Shown: positions 43,288 through 56,000, numbered from the stretch's first letter. The stretch is 64,000 nucleotides of DNA from Diplodia intermedia (GCA_021495925.1 JAKEKT010000011.1:434001-498000), one strand, 5' to 3'. The notes: generated by a model from the sequence alone, not told the origin. Program-made: numbers and translations.

Positions 43288-45905
43288 ATGGTCTCATACC
43301 TCGCTCACAACACCATGTCTCCCAGCGACTTCGACCTGTACCCCTCGCAGGAGGAGTCGTACGGCAGCGTCTTCGCCCACAGCCAGTACCCCGTCTCGAC
43401 GCAGCCATATCACCACTTCACCACCTTCGACGCCCAGCCCAACATCCACGCCTTCAGTGCGCCGCAGAGCAGCAACATGTACGCCTTCAAGCAGAACTAT
43501 CTCCCCTACTCGCCCGCCGCCTCGCCCGCCTCGGGCTCCCAATCATTCGAGGTCTGCCCGCCGCACCTCTCCACTGCCTCCGAGTCGACGGCGTCGGCCC
43601 AGAGCACGTCGCCGTCGGCCGCCGGCTCGCCGTCATTGGGCCAGCAGTTCATCGAGCAGCCCTGGAGCGTGCTCGGCCACGGCCTGGGCCTTGCGCCGGG
43701 CCTCGAGGCAGGCGAGCCCTTCACCACGTGCGGCTTCGAGTACGAGAGCATGGTGGCGCCCGACAACAAGATCTCGGGATGTGTTGGTGAGTCTAAACTT
43801 TCTTCGCCGTCGCAAGCCAGCGCGCGCACCGCCTTTCCCTTCGCCCTCCGTCATTTCTCCACTTCCGACGCACGGCGGCGATCGGGTCCGCAGCCTGCTC
43901 GCGAGCGAGCTTTCGGCGCCGCGAGTCAACCTGTTGCACCACCCTCCTTGGCGCGGTTGTCCACGCCGGTCAAGGATGAAGATGTTTTCAAGACCCCGAC
44001 CACACCAGCGTCCGCCATGGTTTCATTTACCCCATCGTCCGCGCCTCTTGCCTGTCAGTCCACCGGCCGATCGGCGGCAGCAGCAATGAGCGCGAATCGG
44101 AAGCGCCGAAGTTCTCTTTTGTCAAACCGAATGCGGCCTAGTGGGGCGCCAGCCGAGCTTTCAGCTGGCTTCGTCCCCGCCAATGTCAATGCTTCAGCCT
44201 CCCCCGTCCCTCAAGTATCTGCATCCCCGCAAGCCGCTCCAAACGCTTCGTCACCTCCAATGGAGTCTTCCTGTCGGTTTCCTTGATTTCCGTCTCTCTC
44301 CTCTCCCGCGCGTTGGCATTGCTTCGATATCTGCACTTTTCTCCACCTGCGTTGGAACCTCCCACTGACCACAATGATGCTGGCAGATCCGACCCTGATC
44401 CAGCCCTTCCAGGAGGCCCTCCAGTACGGAGGCTCTCCCTTCCCGGACTTCTCTACTCCATCGCTGCAGTTCCAGACTTTTGTGGAGCAGCCGCCGAGTC
44501 CCGCTCCGTCCAACACCTCATCCCACAACAACATCGCCGACTCGAGGCGCTTCAAGCGCTCCGGCAGCCAGTCGCCCTACCTCAACCAGCACTCCTACCA
44601 GCCCTACCCCGCCTACAACAACGCCCGGCGACCATCCGCGGTATCCGTCCAATCTCGCCAGTCCCAGGGAAGCGGCCGCAGCAACAGCTTCGAGTTGGAC
44701 GAGGAGTCGAGAGAGAAGGGCATGTGCCCCATCGAGGGGTGCGGCCGTGTGTTCAAGGACCTCAAGGCTCACATGCTCACCCACCAGAGCGAGCGTCCCG
44801 AGAAGTGTCCGATCACCACTTGCGTAAGTTGACCCCAGCTTTGCTGGAGCCATGCATCGGAACTAACGAGCACCCACAGGAGTACCACCTCAAGGGCTTC
44901 GCTAGGAAGTACGACAAGAACAGGCACACCTTGACCCATTACAAGGGCACGATGGTGTGCGGTTTCTGCCCCGGCTCCGGTTCGGCGGCTGAGAAGTCGT
45001 TCAACCGGGCCGACGTCTTCAAGCGCCATCTCACGTCGGTGCACGGCGTCGAGCAGACCCCGCCCAACAGCCGCAAGAAGAGCCCGGCCGCCAAGAAGGC
45101 CTATACTGGCACCAGCACCGCCGGCACTTGCTCCACCTGCTCCGTCACCTTCGCCAACGCGCAGGACTTCTACGAGCATCTCGACGACTGCGTGCTGCGC
45201 GTCGTGCAGCAAGCCGAGCCCTCCGAAGCCATCAACCAGAAGCTGCTCACCAGCGTTGCTGACGACGAGGACGTCAAGGAGACCATGGACAAGCACCACT
45301 TGTCCAACGACATTCCCGAGTACACAAACAACTACGACGAGGAGGAAGAGGAGGAGGACTACGACAACGACGACGCCAAGGACGACACGTACGGCTCGCG
45401 TCGCACGAAGAAGGCGCGGAAAGGGAACGGTTCGCATTGACAATTAACACATCCCCGGGGTGTCGGCTCGCACGCCGGGGATGGCACTCCCTCCACCACC
45501 CAAAAGCCCTCCGGTGAGAGAGGCAACAGCCGGCGCGTCGGGCTGACCCTGTCCAAGGGCGGGGTCACGCTGCCGTCGGCCAGCTCGCGCAAGAAGCGCA
45601 AGAACTACCCCGTCTCCTGGGGCTGCCCTGCGGAGCGCATGAAGATGAAGAAGCGCGTGCTCTGCGTCTACGACGGGCCGCGCCGCCTGTGGAAGGATGA
45701 CATGATGCTCGACCAAGAATTCGAGGTCCGCATGAATCTGCCCGGCGGCGACGGCAAGCAGTGGGTGACGGACCTCGACGTGCAGACGCTGAAGCGCGCC
45801 GAGGCGCTGCACACCATGCCGGAGGAAGACAAGGGCGAGCCCAAATGGGACAATGTCATCGGGGGCGCAGCCATGTCCTTCGATGCCGCCGAGCTCGCGA
45901 TATGA
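43288..45905 (+). CDS. C2H2 zinc-finger transcription factor
   Basis: Model: 43288-43786, 44387-44823, 44880-45429 and 45523-45905, giving 622 residues. An alternative start at 43315 has the better sequence context. The N-terminus is Ser/Tyr/Gln/Pro-rich, as in activation regions. Three C2H2 fingers lie in exons 2-3: CPIEGC...HMLTH, CPITTC...NRHTLTH split by the intron at 44824, and CGFCPG...RHLTSVH. A CSTC...HLDDC unit is a fourth, atypical one. An acidic run and a basic RRTKKARKG stretch follow. The C-terminal 120 residues (NYPVSWGCPAERMKMKKR, DGPRRLWKDDMMLDQEF) look like a conserved family-specific domain. The protein is nuclear and DNA-binding; its targets are unknown. The first intron (600 bp) and last intron (93 bp, weak sites) are uncertain; see the findings. 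Confidence 0.8.
45450..45483 (+). other. Strong hairpin inside last intron of zinc-finger gene
   Basis: Bases 45450-45462 pair with 45471-45483 over 13 positions with a single G-G mismatch and an 8-base loop. The hairpin lies entirely in the inferred last intron (45430-45522), just past an in-frame TGA at 45438-45440. In RNA it would be very stable and would bring the two splice sites closer together. Confidence 0.7.
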
Positions 45906-48900
45906 CCAGCGAGCATCGCCCTTGCTTCCTGCGTGTACTTCTACAGAACCAGCCTAATTTTCCTTGCCTGTCTCACTTTCCTTTGTTCACTATACCTTGT
46001 CTTGTGCTTCGATGTTCGGCGTTGGGGAACAGCAGCGATCTGGGGGATACCATGTACGCTCCGTACTTGCTTCTTGGCCTTACTTCGAGTTGTCATTACC
46101 ACTTGGCGCCAATGTTGCTCGCACGGCTCAAAGTCTTTTCGACTACTACGACTATGCACTACATACACCACCCCCATTCGAAGCGCTCGCTGAGGGATGG
46201 ATACGCGTAATGTTGGCTTTACGTCTTGGTTCTTCAGCGCCTGGTCACTTTTTTTTTTTTTTTGCAAGTCCGAAATCATCACCATATACCAGCAAAAAAG
46301 CAATGGCACGGCCGTGGCCATGGGAGGGGAATCGTCCTTATCGAAGAGAAGAAACACGGAAGAGGCGGGGGATACTTGGTTCGGCTGGTCTGGACTCTTT
46401 CCTTTTCACCGCATCAACCAAATACCACAAACGCATGATGATTCTAGACAGCGCTTCCTCAGCATGTGAAAGGAGGATTGCAGCAGGTAGCTACCGCAAT
46501 AACAAAGAGACTACTACGTAAGCCCTTCTACAGAACCACTCAAAGGTCACGCGGTCGCGTGTGCCGCAACTGCGCTGGCCGGATCACAGAACCACGGTGA
46601 TCATGCGATCTGTGTGTCGCCCTCTTACTCAATAGTCACAGACATGCCCCCGGCGGCGGAAACCAACCAACAGCCTGAGCGGCCCCCATGCATGGTCGCA
46701 GCAGGCTGCAACGCGCTCCTTCGAGACAACTGCCTGCGACCCGACGCCCCGGGCCCCCCACACAACACTTCAAAACATTTGCTGTGAAATTCCTGCGCGC
46801 TCCGCCGTTCGATTCGCCCGCAAGCCGGGGCACTCGGCCCCTTCTCTCATTCCCCCCTTTTCCGTGCATGCCTGCGTCGAATTAGGGCTCATCCTGCGAG
46901 AAGAACCACGGTGTTTGGCGCTAGAGAAACGAAAGAGAAAACAGGAAGAGGAAACGACCGGGGCCAGTCCGACCGGTCGTATCATCAGTCTGTTGTTGTT
47001 GTTCGCATGGACCCAGCAGCGGCACCGCCCCAGGCGGCAACCCTCTTTCGTTGCCCTTTGTTTCTTTTCTTTTCCTTCGCTATCTCGATCCGCCCGCGCT
47101 CGTCGTATGGAAGTAGTGCAGAAGCGCGGACGACCCGCTAGCGAGCACCCGCCGTATCCGAACCGGTCACCCAGCTACTCGCGCCGCCGAGCGAACGACG
47201 TAACAATGCTAGCAGGTCGACGAACCGCGACTCCACCCCTTCCTTCCCGCCGGCGCCGGCGCGCGAGTCTATCGGCCGGGGGGTCGGGAACGCGAAACGA
47301 CGGTAAGAAGGAAGCATGCCTAGTGGCGCCGACCTGCTCCTTCCGAGCTTAATAACTAGGCTTCCTTCCCGCGGAGTAGGCCCATTGTCCGCTTCGGTCG
47401 TCACAAGCCTTCCTCGCGCAGTCGCTTGCGAAGGGGGGGTGAGGGGCTCGTTCGAGTGGGGTTTGCCCGGCTGCCGGGCCTCGGTTATCTATCTCATCTC
47501 CTAATCCATCGCATTAATTGCAAACCCGCTATCATCGTCTGTGGTCCTGGGTCGACGGGCGCGTAAAACAAGCCTTTGAGAGATCAGACGCGAGGAGGTA
47601 GCTCCGGCAGCAGTGCAAGGAAGGCATATGGTAGGGCCGAACGCTCTGGCCACACCACCCTCAACCCATCGTCCCACCCTCCGCTGCATCTCACCTTCCT
47701 GGGCCAGAGACAGAATCGTCTTGCCTGCTGCCGGGGAGCACCCTTTCGCCGCGCTTCTTCTCGGGGCTGGCTGAAACTGCACGCTTACAACGCTTATCAT
47801 GCACCCACCCCCCAAGAGACGGGCGGAACAGCGTCGAGAGACAGCAAAACGTGGCGGCGAGCCCTTCGTCCGTTTGCTCCCGCTCTTGCAGCTGGGCATG
47901 ACGCAGGGCTCTCCTGTGTCCGTCGCTCTATACGAACAGCCTGCCTCGCTAAAAATAAACACAGCAGCTGCTCTCTATTTGTGCTCCCTACTGCTTTCTT
48001 GCCCCACCCGCCACCTAAACCCGCCACGCCTACATTATTTTTGTCTCTCGCACACGACCGCTCTTCCTGCCCTAGCCCGTTTTTCCCTCTCCCACCCCGT
48101 ATCAGGCCGGTAGTGAGATGGAGAGATGGACCGAAACCACCCCAAAGCCATCACCAACGCCTCTACCACAGCCACCACCTCCGCAGAAGACCGGCCCTCT
48201 CCGCCCGTCAAAACCTTCCTGTTGCACCTTTCCACCGCCAAGCCTGGGCCGGTGTGGCTTTGGGAGCTATTGCCCACCATCCTAATTCTCCATCTCACTT
48301 GTGGCTGTTTCCACGTCACCAAAAAAAAACCTCTTGACCCCCGTGTGGCTTTTTGGCCTTTTGGCACGTCCCCCCTCTAACTCCCGTGTTTCTCCATCGC
48401 TCCCGCGTCCAACAAGTGCCTCCATCTCGGCCCATCGTATGATCCCGATTCTCCGCTGCGAATAGACCGAAGGATGTGAAACTCCGATGCCCTCCTCCCC
48501 TACTCGCCATCTAACCGGCCGGTCGGCTTGGCTCCCGATCCTACCGCGTCATTCGCCTTTCCCGTCGTCCGCCCGTCGAGCCCGTCAAAGACTTCGATGC
48601 TCGCCGAAAAGCACGATAGTGGCCGGATAGGGGTTGGTGGCAGCAATCGGGAACCGTTTTAGCGTAGATATGTATACGTACCTTTTTTGGGGGGCCCCAC
48701 TCTCCCCGTATATGTGTGGCAAATAAATCCTTGAGTGTGTGTGTGTGCACAGCAGCACGTCGGGTTCGGCAAAGAGCTCTGTTCTTGTGCATGCGTGCGT
48801 GCATGAAGTTACCTGAACGTCGGTGAAGACGTCGTGTGCCATGGCCCCCAAGCCCACGGGAACCGTTCCTCCCCCCGCCCCCTTGAAGATCTCCAAAAAT

Positions 48901-49646
48901 AAAGATGCTCTGCATCTCCTGTGACGTATCCACCCGATGAGCTGGGACTCGGAGCTTTTTGTCAAGGAACATCGTGGGACAGCCCTACAATTGTCCGCGT
49001 GTGTCTGGTTCGTGCAGAGAGGCTATTGAATCCCGTGCCCGTGGGTTCTCGTCCGCTTATTGCGCACGTCAAACCACAGCATCGGGATCGTGATTCCTGG
49101 CAAGGCGGCGGTGGAGGTGAGGCGCCTTTTTGGTTGTTGGGATCCGAAGGTGTGGGAGGGGCATCGAACTCGAAAAGAAGTAAATGCTGTGGTAGCGACG
49201 TAGGGCTTGTGGCGCCTCAATATGCTGGACGTCATAACGTTTGACAGGACTGTCCGCAGAGTACCTGCATTTGGATGTGTGGATCGAGTTGTGACATCCA
49301 CGTCAGGACCGATGTTTAAACCTCCTCATGTTAAAGTTAATGCCGGCGTAATGTGTAGAAGAAGTCAGCCCTGCGGAGTCCACCGTGGTGTTGAGGCACA
49401 GTCTGCGGTTGTTCTGATCATGCAAACGCCTGACGGTGAGCTACAGAGTCATATTTGCGTCTCTTGGAATTTGAGGAAAAGAAGTATGCTCTTCATTGCT
49501 AGGACCAAGGTCTAGTTTCCTGTGAAAGACACCTTTTCGAAACAGGGATTGATTTGCCAGGAGGAACCCGTGAGATCAATCTCGAGGTATTCAGGCATTT
49601 CCTGGCTCCGGGATGAGTGGCTACTGGCAACTCGTCTGCAGACATA
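45906..49646. other. 3.7 kb without supportable gene
   Basis: It contains the 3' UTR of the zinc-finger gene, a run of 15 T at 46249-46263, a short GT run near 48735 and pyrimidine-rich stretches around 47.8-48.4 kb. Open frames are short, overlapping and without domains. A multi-exon gene or long non-coding RNA cannot be excluded. Confidence 0.4.
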
Positions 49647-50418
49647 TCATCGGCAATCCTCGCAGATAGATCCATCTGGATTGCGCTTCACACTCGAAGT
49701 GTTGCCAGCAGTTTCACCAGCTGGGTTGGCCTCAGATTCTGGTTTAGGCTGCTCAGTGGCGACGGCAGCCGGCTTCGCTCCGTGCTTGCCATGTACATCT
49801 GAGTGGCCGAGATTTCTCGCAGGCTCCAGATGGTCCCGGACGCGCTGCTTCAGAACTTTGGTCTCTGTGAAAAACGTATGTGAGATTCTTGCCCCAAAGG
49901 AGAAAGGATACAAGTGGGAGATGTCGGCAAGCTTTCTCACCGTCGCCCTCAGAAAAGGCGCGAGCAGAACGAGCTTACCTGGGAAGCCGCCTTCAGCTTT
50001 GCGATCCCAAAGCAGCACGCTCTGGACTTCTGCAGATGCATCTTCCTTGGCGCCTGCAACCTCAGCCGGCTTATACGTCTGTTCTGGTCAGCACTACTTC
50101 TATGCATTTTGCCTGGACAACCCTCGTGACAGTGGATCTCGTTGCAGGATATACCAAATTGACAGTGAAAAGGCCTCCGGTGGCGGGAATGAGTGAGATC
50201 TCGCCTATGGTGGTGCCGAAAGTCGAGAGCAACTCTTGCCCGAACTTTCGTAAAAGCCAAGTCAGCGCAAGCTCAATGCAAGGTGTCATGCAACGTGGAC
50301 GAGAGAATCCTGGCCTGCTCGTCTGGGGGGTGGGACTACCCACATAGGCGGCGCGGAGCATCCATTTGCACTGTGTGCAATATGTTATTGCTACACGAGG
50401 GAGCTTCACGTCGGACAT
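49647..50418 (-). CDS. SelW/Rdx-family thioredoxin-like protein
   Basis: Exons 50418-50344, 50244-50155, 50078-49979 and 49864-49647 give 160 residues; introns are 99, 76 and 114 bp. The core matches the Rdx (SelT/SelW/SelH) family: beta-alpha-beta start with the redox motif CTQC near residues 14-17, where selenoproteins carry CxxU, then LLSTFGTTIGEISLIPATGGLFTV split by introns, then LLWDRKAEGGFPETKVLKQRVRD. The C-terminal extension ends in CEDC. Such small proteins are thought to act in thiol redox control. The extension is Glu/Pro/Ala-rich and disordered. Phase agreement at all three junctions and the restored family motifs make the model reliable. It is followed on the same strand by no other gene for 3.7 kb. 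Confidence 0.9.
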
Positions 50419-50849
50419 GGTGTCGAAGCTTTGATCGAATCAGATGCTTGACGAAAGTCGAGGTCGGAAGTAACATGGACAGCCGACGTCATCCGGCGCG
50501 CCAAATCCGCAGGATCCACACAGGGATTAAAACTCTTGGCCATGCTTGCCTGGACTCTTCGTGGCTTCTCCGGCTACGACTTTCACTCTCACTTAATCGA
50601 AACTGCCGTGAAGACGTGGAACCTCGCGAAAAGAATCAGTCTATTCTGGACTACTGAGGCCACGCACTGCCTCCAAATTTGATCCTGACATATCCAGGTA
50701 CGCCTTGCCCCTTGCTCCGTGAAGAATGCGCACTTAACATGTACCTAGCGAATGACGGAAGCGAAAAGAAGAGGGAATATGCTGTACGTGCGCTCATTAA
50801 ATCGTCGGATTCGTGTACATTCTAGTAGCTTGTCCTCCATCTGGGTTGA
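50419..50849. other. Intergenic, no gene seen
   Basis: These 431 bases lie between the start of the Rdx gene and the stop of GPC1, both leftward. The interval must include the promoter of the Rdx gene. Nothing else can be supported. Confidence 0.45.
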
Positions 50850-52595
50850 TTACTTCCGCTCCCTCAATTCTCCGTTGCCCTCTGGCTTCTGTGCTCCGCT
50901 GGCTCCCTTGGCATCGTCCAGAAGTGGAATCGCCTCGATGCTACCACTCCGGCTTGCCTTCGGAACGTTCAACCCTGCGGCTGCGCCTACGCTCAGCTTC
51001 TGTGGGCTGTTCTGTTCGTCACCGACCCCCTCGACTTTGGTCCCCGATTCTTCCTTCTCCTCGCCGGGAGTCTTCAAGTCCGGCGAGTTTTGCCACTTTG
51101 AAACGTCCCGTTTGAGCTGGTCAAGTTCCTTCTGGAAGCGTTTGCCAAACACTTCAATATAATAGTTGGCGCCATTGTAAATTGACCAGATGAACACCGT
51201 CATGAGGAAGCCCGACGACGCCCAACGGTACCAAAACCAGATCGGACATGGCACCATTGTAAGAACAGCGTACGAATACTGAATGAGCATAAAAGCAGGC
51301 TCTTGCCAGGCATCGGGGAGGCTCAGCACCGCCTTTCCAAGCAAAGTCGGCCCGTACGATTTCCGCAGCCAGGTGAAAGAGGTGGGACGGCCTGCGGCGA
51401 TCTTGTCGCGTCGCCTGACAGTGATCAGGAAGTGGTACGCCAACTGCCACATTGCGTATGGCACCGTGGCCCAGATGACCATCTGCCGAAGCGTGTAGTG
51501 TTCCGGCGAATCAGGAGCAGAGTGTATTATCGTGTGAACCGCCGGAAACTTCTCGAGTTGAACTGCGGCTGGAAGAAGATGAACCATGCAATGGAGGGCC
51601 GCACATGGCATGATGTGGATGAAGAGACTAGACAATATGTTAGAGGTGCAATAAACTCTTCCAGTAGCATCTACTTACGAAGTGACTTTGTCCAGAGAAT
51701 GGAAGACTAGCGAGTTTCTCCACATGGCAATGGCCACGGCGTTATTGCCAAAGGCCAAGCAGTAAGAACTGATGAACACTCGCTTGCTGTTGGGGAAGAT
51801 CCAGATACTGAGAAACAAGAGGAAGTTGGTAAAGTAGCAGAGGTCGGCCAGGAAGTAGTGATATCCCTTCTTGTGGTAGGTGTAGTACCGGATGGGCATG
51901 AAGTAGAGAAGTTGCGCAGAGTACCAGGTATGGAACCATTCCGGATGCGCGCCGATGAGGTAGCCGCTGATGAAAATGTTGAGCACACCAGCAATGAAGG
52001 AAAGCTTCTCGCGCGCCGTCACGGCCTTGGAATCATTCCACTTGTTGCCGAGACGGTCGACAGACTGGTTCATGCGCTTCTTGTACTTCTCCAACTGCTC
52101 ATCTGCGGTAGGGGCGCGGCGCCGCCATTCGTCGATAACCTTGTCCTTTGCGCTCATGCCCTGAGACTTCAGACGCTGTTGCTGGCGCTGGAGTTTTGTC
52201 TTTTGTTCGGAGATCGAACGCTGAAACTGTTCGAGGCGCTGCGGAAGAGCGAGGTTCTCGATCATGTCGAAGATGGTGAGGCGGTCTGGGGGGACGAAAC
52301 TCTCGTCGTCATCGTCGTCGTACTTGCTGCTGGCGGAAAAGGAGCCAGAGCGCGAGAGACCAGATGAATCCGGGGACGAGGACATGTAGTCATCACCGGT
52401 GAGCGCGGCCGATGCGTGTGTCGAGTCACCGGCAGACGGTATCTGCGACGACTCAGAGACGCCGCCAAGGGCAGGCTCTGAGCGGGAGCTCGGTATGGGC
52501 TGTGGTTCGGACATGCTGAGCGCGTCTCCGATGCTGGTTATGGCTGGCTTGGGGTTTCGTGGTTCAGGGGTGCGTGGAGGTCGGTCTGGAGACAT
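50850..52595 (-). CDS. GPC1: Glycerophosphocholine acyltransferase
   Basis: Exons 52595-51679 and 51627-50850 (51 bp intron, phase 2) give 564 residues. The protein belongs to the fungal Gpc1 (DUF2838) family, which acylates glycerophosphocholine to lyso-PC in the phosphatidylcholine remodelling route. It has a disordered, Ser-rich N-terminal 110 residues with an acidic DDDDDE run, a basic coiled-coil region (residues about 125-200), then about eight hydrophobic segments from SFIAGVLNIFISGYLIGAHP onwards. Family-typical blocks include WFHTWYSAQLLYFMPIRYYTYHKKGYHYFLADLCYFTN across the first half and the VFIWSIYNGANYYIEVFGKRF end. The C-terminal tail is soluble and Glu/Ser-rich. It is divergent to SMC1, 487 bases apart. 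ER membrane location is inferred from the family. Confidence 0.9.
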
Positions 52596-53082
52596 GGTGT
52601 TGTTGTCAGTGTCGAAACAAGCGGAAAAGACAGCGTCTAGAGCGCGGGAAGGAGCGTACGTGTGACGCGGACGCGATGTTTTGCTAGCCCCGCGGCTTAG
52701 TGCATCATGCGGAAGTTGACGGGAAAGGAAGCAACGCGAGAGTGCGCAGAGCACAAGGAGTGGGAGACGTGGTCAAGGAGACGGTTGTGATTGGAGTCGG
52801 CGGAAACTTGGCCTGGAGCTCTGCGACGACTATGTCATCCCGAGCTTGGGCCAGTCTGTCCAGCGCCAAGCCCCAGGGTCGGTGCCCAGGCCTGTTGCCG
52901 CTGCGCGTGCCAGACGCGTCGCTCTCCATCACCTTCACCGATCGCCGCCCGCACCACGCTCACCGCTGTCACCACCAAGCGTGTCCCCGCGTCTGGTCAT
53001 GCGCCTTTGCGCGCCGCATTCTATCCCCAACCTCGGCCAGCTCTGCTTCTAAGCGCGCCAAGTCTGCGCCCCGACCGCCGCC
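52596..53082. promoter_or_regulatory. Shared divergent promoter of GPC1 and SMC1
   Basis: These 487 bases lie between the GPC1 start (52595, minus) and the SMC1 start (53083, plus) and so contain both promoters and 5' leaders. Cell-cycle control of SMC1 would be expected, but no MCB-type element was clearly seen. Confidence 0.45.
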
Positions 53083-56000
53083 ATGGGCAAGCTCATCCGC
53101 CTCGAACTCTTCAGTGCGCCTCGCCCCGCGCAGTGTCACCATGTCGCGTTGTGTCGCTGACTGCCCCCAGACTTCAAATCTTATCGCGGCCATCATGTTT
53201 TGTTGTTCGGCGATTCCCACTTCACCTCCATCATTGGACCCAATGGCTCGGGCAAGTCCAATTCGTAAGTCGTCTGCCAATCCCACGTGCCTGCATACCT
53301 TGACTCTTGGCCGCAGCATGGACGCCATTTCGTTCGTCCTGGGCATCAAGTCCTCACATCTCCGATCGACCCATTTGCGCGACCTGGTTTACCGTGGACG
53401 CGTCCTCCGCACCTCCAAAATCAACGCAGACGGGACCGCCACCGAGCAGATGGGCGATGGGCAGACCAACGGCCATACCAACGGCACCGCAGGCTCTGAC
53501 GACGAGGGAAGCACGCAGCGAAGTAGCCAGCGCAATGACCCGCAGACAGCGTGGGTCATGGCCGTCTACGAGGACGATGCCGGCGAGGAGCAGAAATGGA
53601 AGCGCACCATCACGAGCAATGGCCAGAGCGAGTACAGGATCAACAACCGCATCGTGACCGCCAAGCAATACAACGAGGCCCTGGAGGCAGAAAACATTCT
53701 GATCAAAGCCCGGAATTTCCTGGTTTTCCAGGGTGATGTGGAAGCCATCGCCTCGCAGTCGCCCAAGGATCTCACCAGGCTTATTGAGCAAATCTCTGGG
53801 AGCTTGGAGTACAAAGCTGACTACGAGCGCCTAAAGGTGGAGGCGGAAAAGGCCGCCGACGATCAAGGCTTCAAACTAAATCAGCGCCGTGCCATCAACT
53901 CCGAAATCAAGCAATACCAGGAACAAAAGAAAGAGGCGGAGAACTATGCTCGCAAAGCCGAAGAGCGCGACCAGGCCGTCGTCAGACATGTGCTGTGGAA
54001 ACTGTTTCACTTCCAGAGAATCATCGAGGAGTCGGGAGCCGAGATACAGAAGCACCAGGAAGAGCTCAAGGAGCACCGCCGCAGTATGGAACAATACGAG
54101 AAGCAACTCGAGGATGCCAAACGTGCTCAGGCAAAAGTTGGGCAAAACGTTTCCAAGGCCGAGCGAGGGATCAAAGAAAAAGAAAAGGAAATCGAAGATA
54201 AAGAGAACAGCCTGGTCCCCATTGACGAAAAAATTGCCATTTCGAACCGGAACCTGAAGAGATACGAGGCGAGGATTGAGGAGATCACCAAGGAAAGCGA
54301 CGGCCAGATCCGCAATGTCGACCAGCTCAAGAAAGACTTGGCTACGGTCCAAAAGGCACAGCGAAAGTGGGAAGAAGATTTCCGTCAGACAACTGAAGGT
54401 GGTCAGCAGCTGAGCGAAGCCGATCTCCAGGAATACAGCAGACTCCGGAGTGAACTCACGAAGCGCACTGCGGCCACTCAGATCCGCGTCGACAACCTCA
54501 CTCGGCAACTTAAAACCGACGAGGAAACGGTCAACAGCTTGAGGAGCAAGGTTGAAAGCACACAGGCCCAAGCCAGGAAATTGGAAGATGAGCTGCAGCA
54601 GCTCACCGGACGTCGCGACAGCACCAAGGCGCAGATCAAGCAGACTCAAAAGGATATCGACGCAAAGAAGAAGGAATTCAACAATCTCACATCGGAACGC
54701 CTGCGCGCTGCACAAAAGCAGACTGAGCTGGAGGAAAAGCTCCAAGATGTTCTCAACAAGTTGCTTGAGGCGGATGATGGCCGCCGCGAGAGCGAGAAGG
54801 AACTCCGTGCCAAAGAAACTGTGGCTGCGATGAAGCGTATTTTCCCAGGAGTCCGTGGCAGAGTACACGAACTCTGCAAGCCCAAGCAGAAGAAATTCGA
54901 GACTGCGGTTAGCACGGTTCTCGGCCGTCATTTCGACGCAATTGTGGTGGATACTGAGAAGACTGCCAAGGATTGCATCCAGTACTTGCGTGACCAGAGG
55001 GCTGGGCAAGGCACTTTCATCCCGTTGGATACGATCCAGGTCCAGGCTGTCAACCCCAATTTGAAGGGCATGCATCGCGGCATGCGTCTTGCCATTGACA
55101 CGATCGAGTACGACAGCTCTGTAGAGCGAGCGATGTCCTATGCTTGTGGTAATTCCATTGTCTGTGATGATCTCAACGTGGCAAAGCATCTCGCGTATGA
55201 GAAGGGTGTGGACGCGAAGGCAGTTACCCTTGACGGTGTTGTCATCCACAAGGGTGGTCTAATGACTGGTGGACGGGGACCACAGGACCGAAACGCCCGC
55301 CGCTGGGAGGACACTGAGGTGGAGAACCTCCGTCGGCTGAGGGACAAGCTCATGGCAGAGCATGCTGCACTGCCGAAGGGTCACCGCCGCGGTGCAGAGG
55401 AAGAAGCCTTGCAGGGAGAGCTGGCTGGCCTTGATCAGCGGCTTTACTACATGCGCGAGGAAGTCAAGACGCTGGACCGCAATATCGAAAGCAAGAAACG
55501 TGAGCATGCGTTTGCCCTGGAGCAGCTGAACGAGGCTCGGCCCAAGTACCAGGAGCAGTCTGAAGGCCTGGCCAATTTGAAGGACAACCTGCAAACGTTC
55601 CAGAACTCTGTCAGCGAGGTCGAAGACGATGTTTTTGGATCTTTCTGCCAGCGTCTCGGATACGAAAACATCCGAGCGTTCGAAGCCCAACAGGGGTCCC
55701 TTCAGCAAGAAGCAGCACAAAAGAAGTTGGAATTCACACTCCAACGGAGCAAACTGGAAAACCAACTGAGCTTTGAGACGCAGCGTCTACAGGCAACCCG
55801 CGACCGCATCAAGGGCTTAGAAGAGCACGCCACCCGTGATGAGCAACTCATTGCAAAGTTGGAATCTCAAAAGGAGACGATCCAGAACGAGATTGATGTA
55901 CTCAGCGCCGAGCTGGAGCAACTCAAGGAACAACTCGCCGGGCTGCGGGATAAGTACAATCGGCGTGTGGAAGCGGTGAACAACCAACGTCGTGAGCTGC

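Noticed and set aside
45438..45440. Taking the TGA as the true end of the zinc-finger gene
   Set aside because: The same frame resumes downstream with a strongly protein-like conserved-looking domain (NYPVSWGCPAERMKMKKR onwards), so an intron is the better explanation, though not certain.
47576..48337. 253-codon plus-strand frame
   Set aside because: His/Pro/Arg/Ser-rich reading of a pyrimidine-rich stretch with no domain or start context.
48733..48800. GT run and CATGCGTGC words as a possible telomere-like or Z-DNA element
   Set aside because: The GT run is only about six units long and isolated; too short to support a claim.
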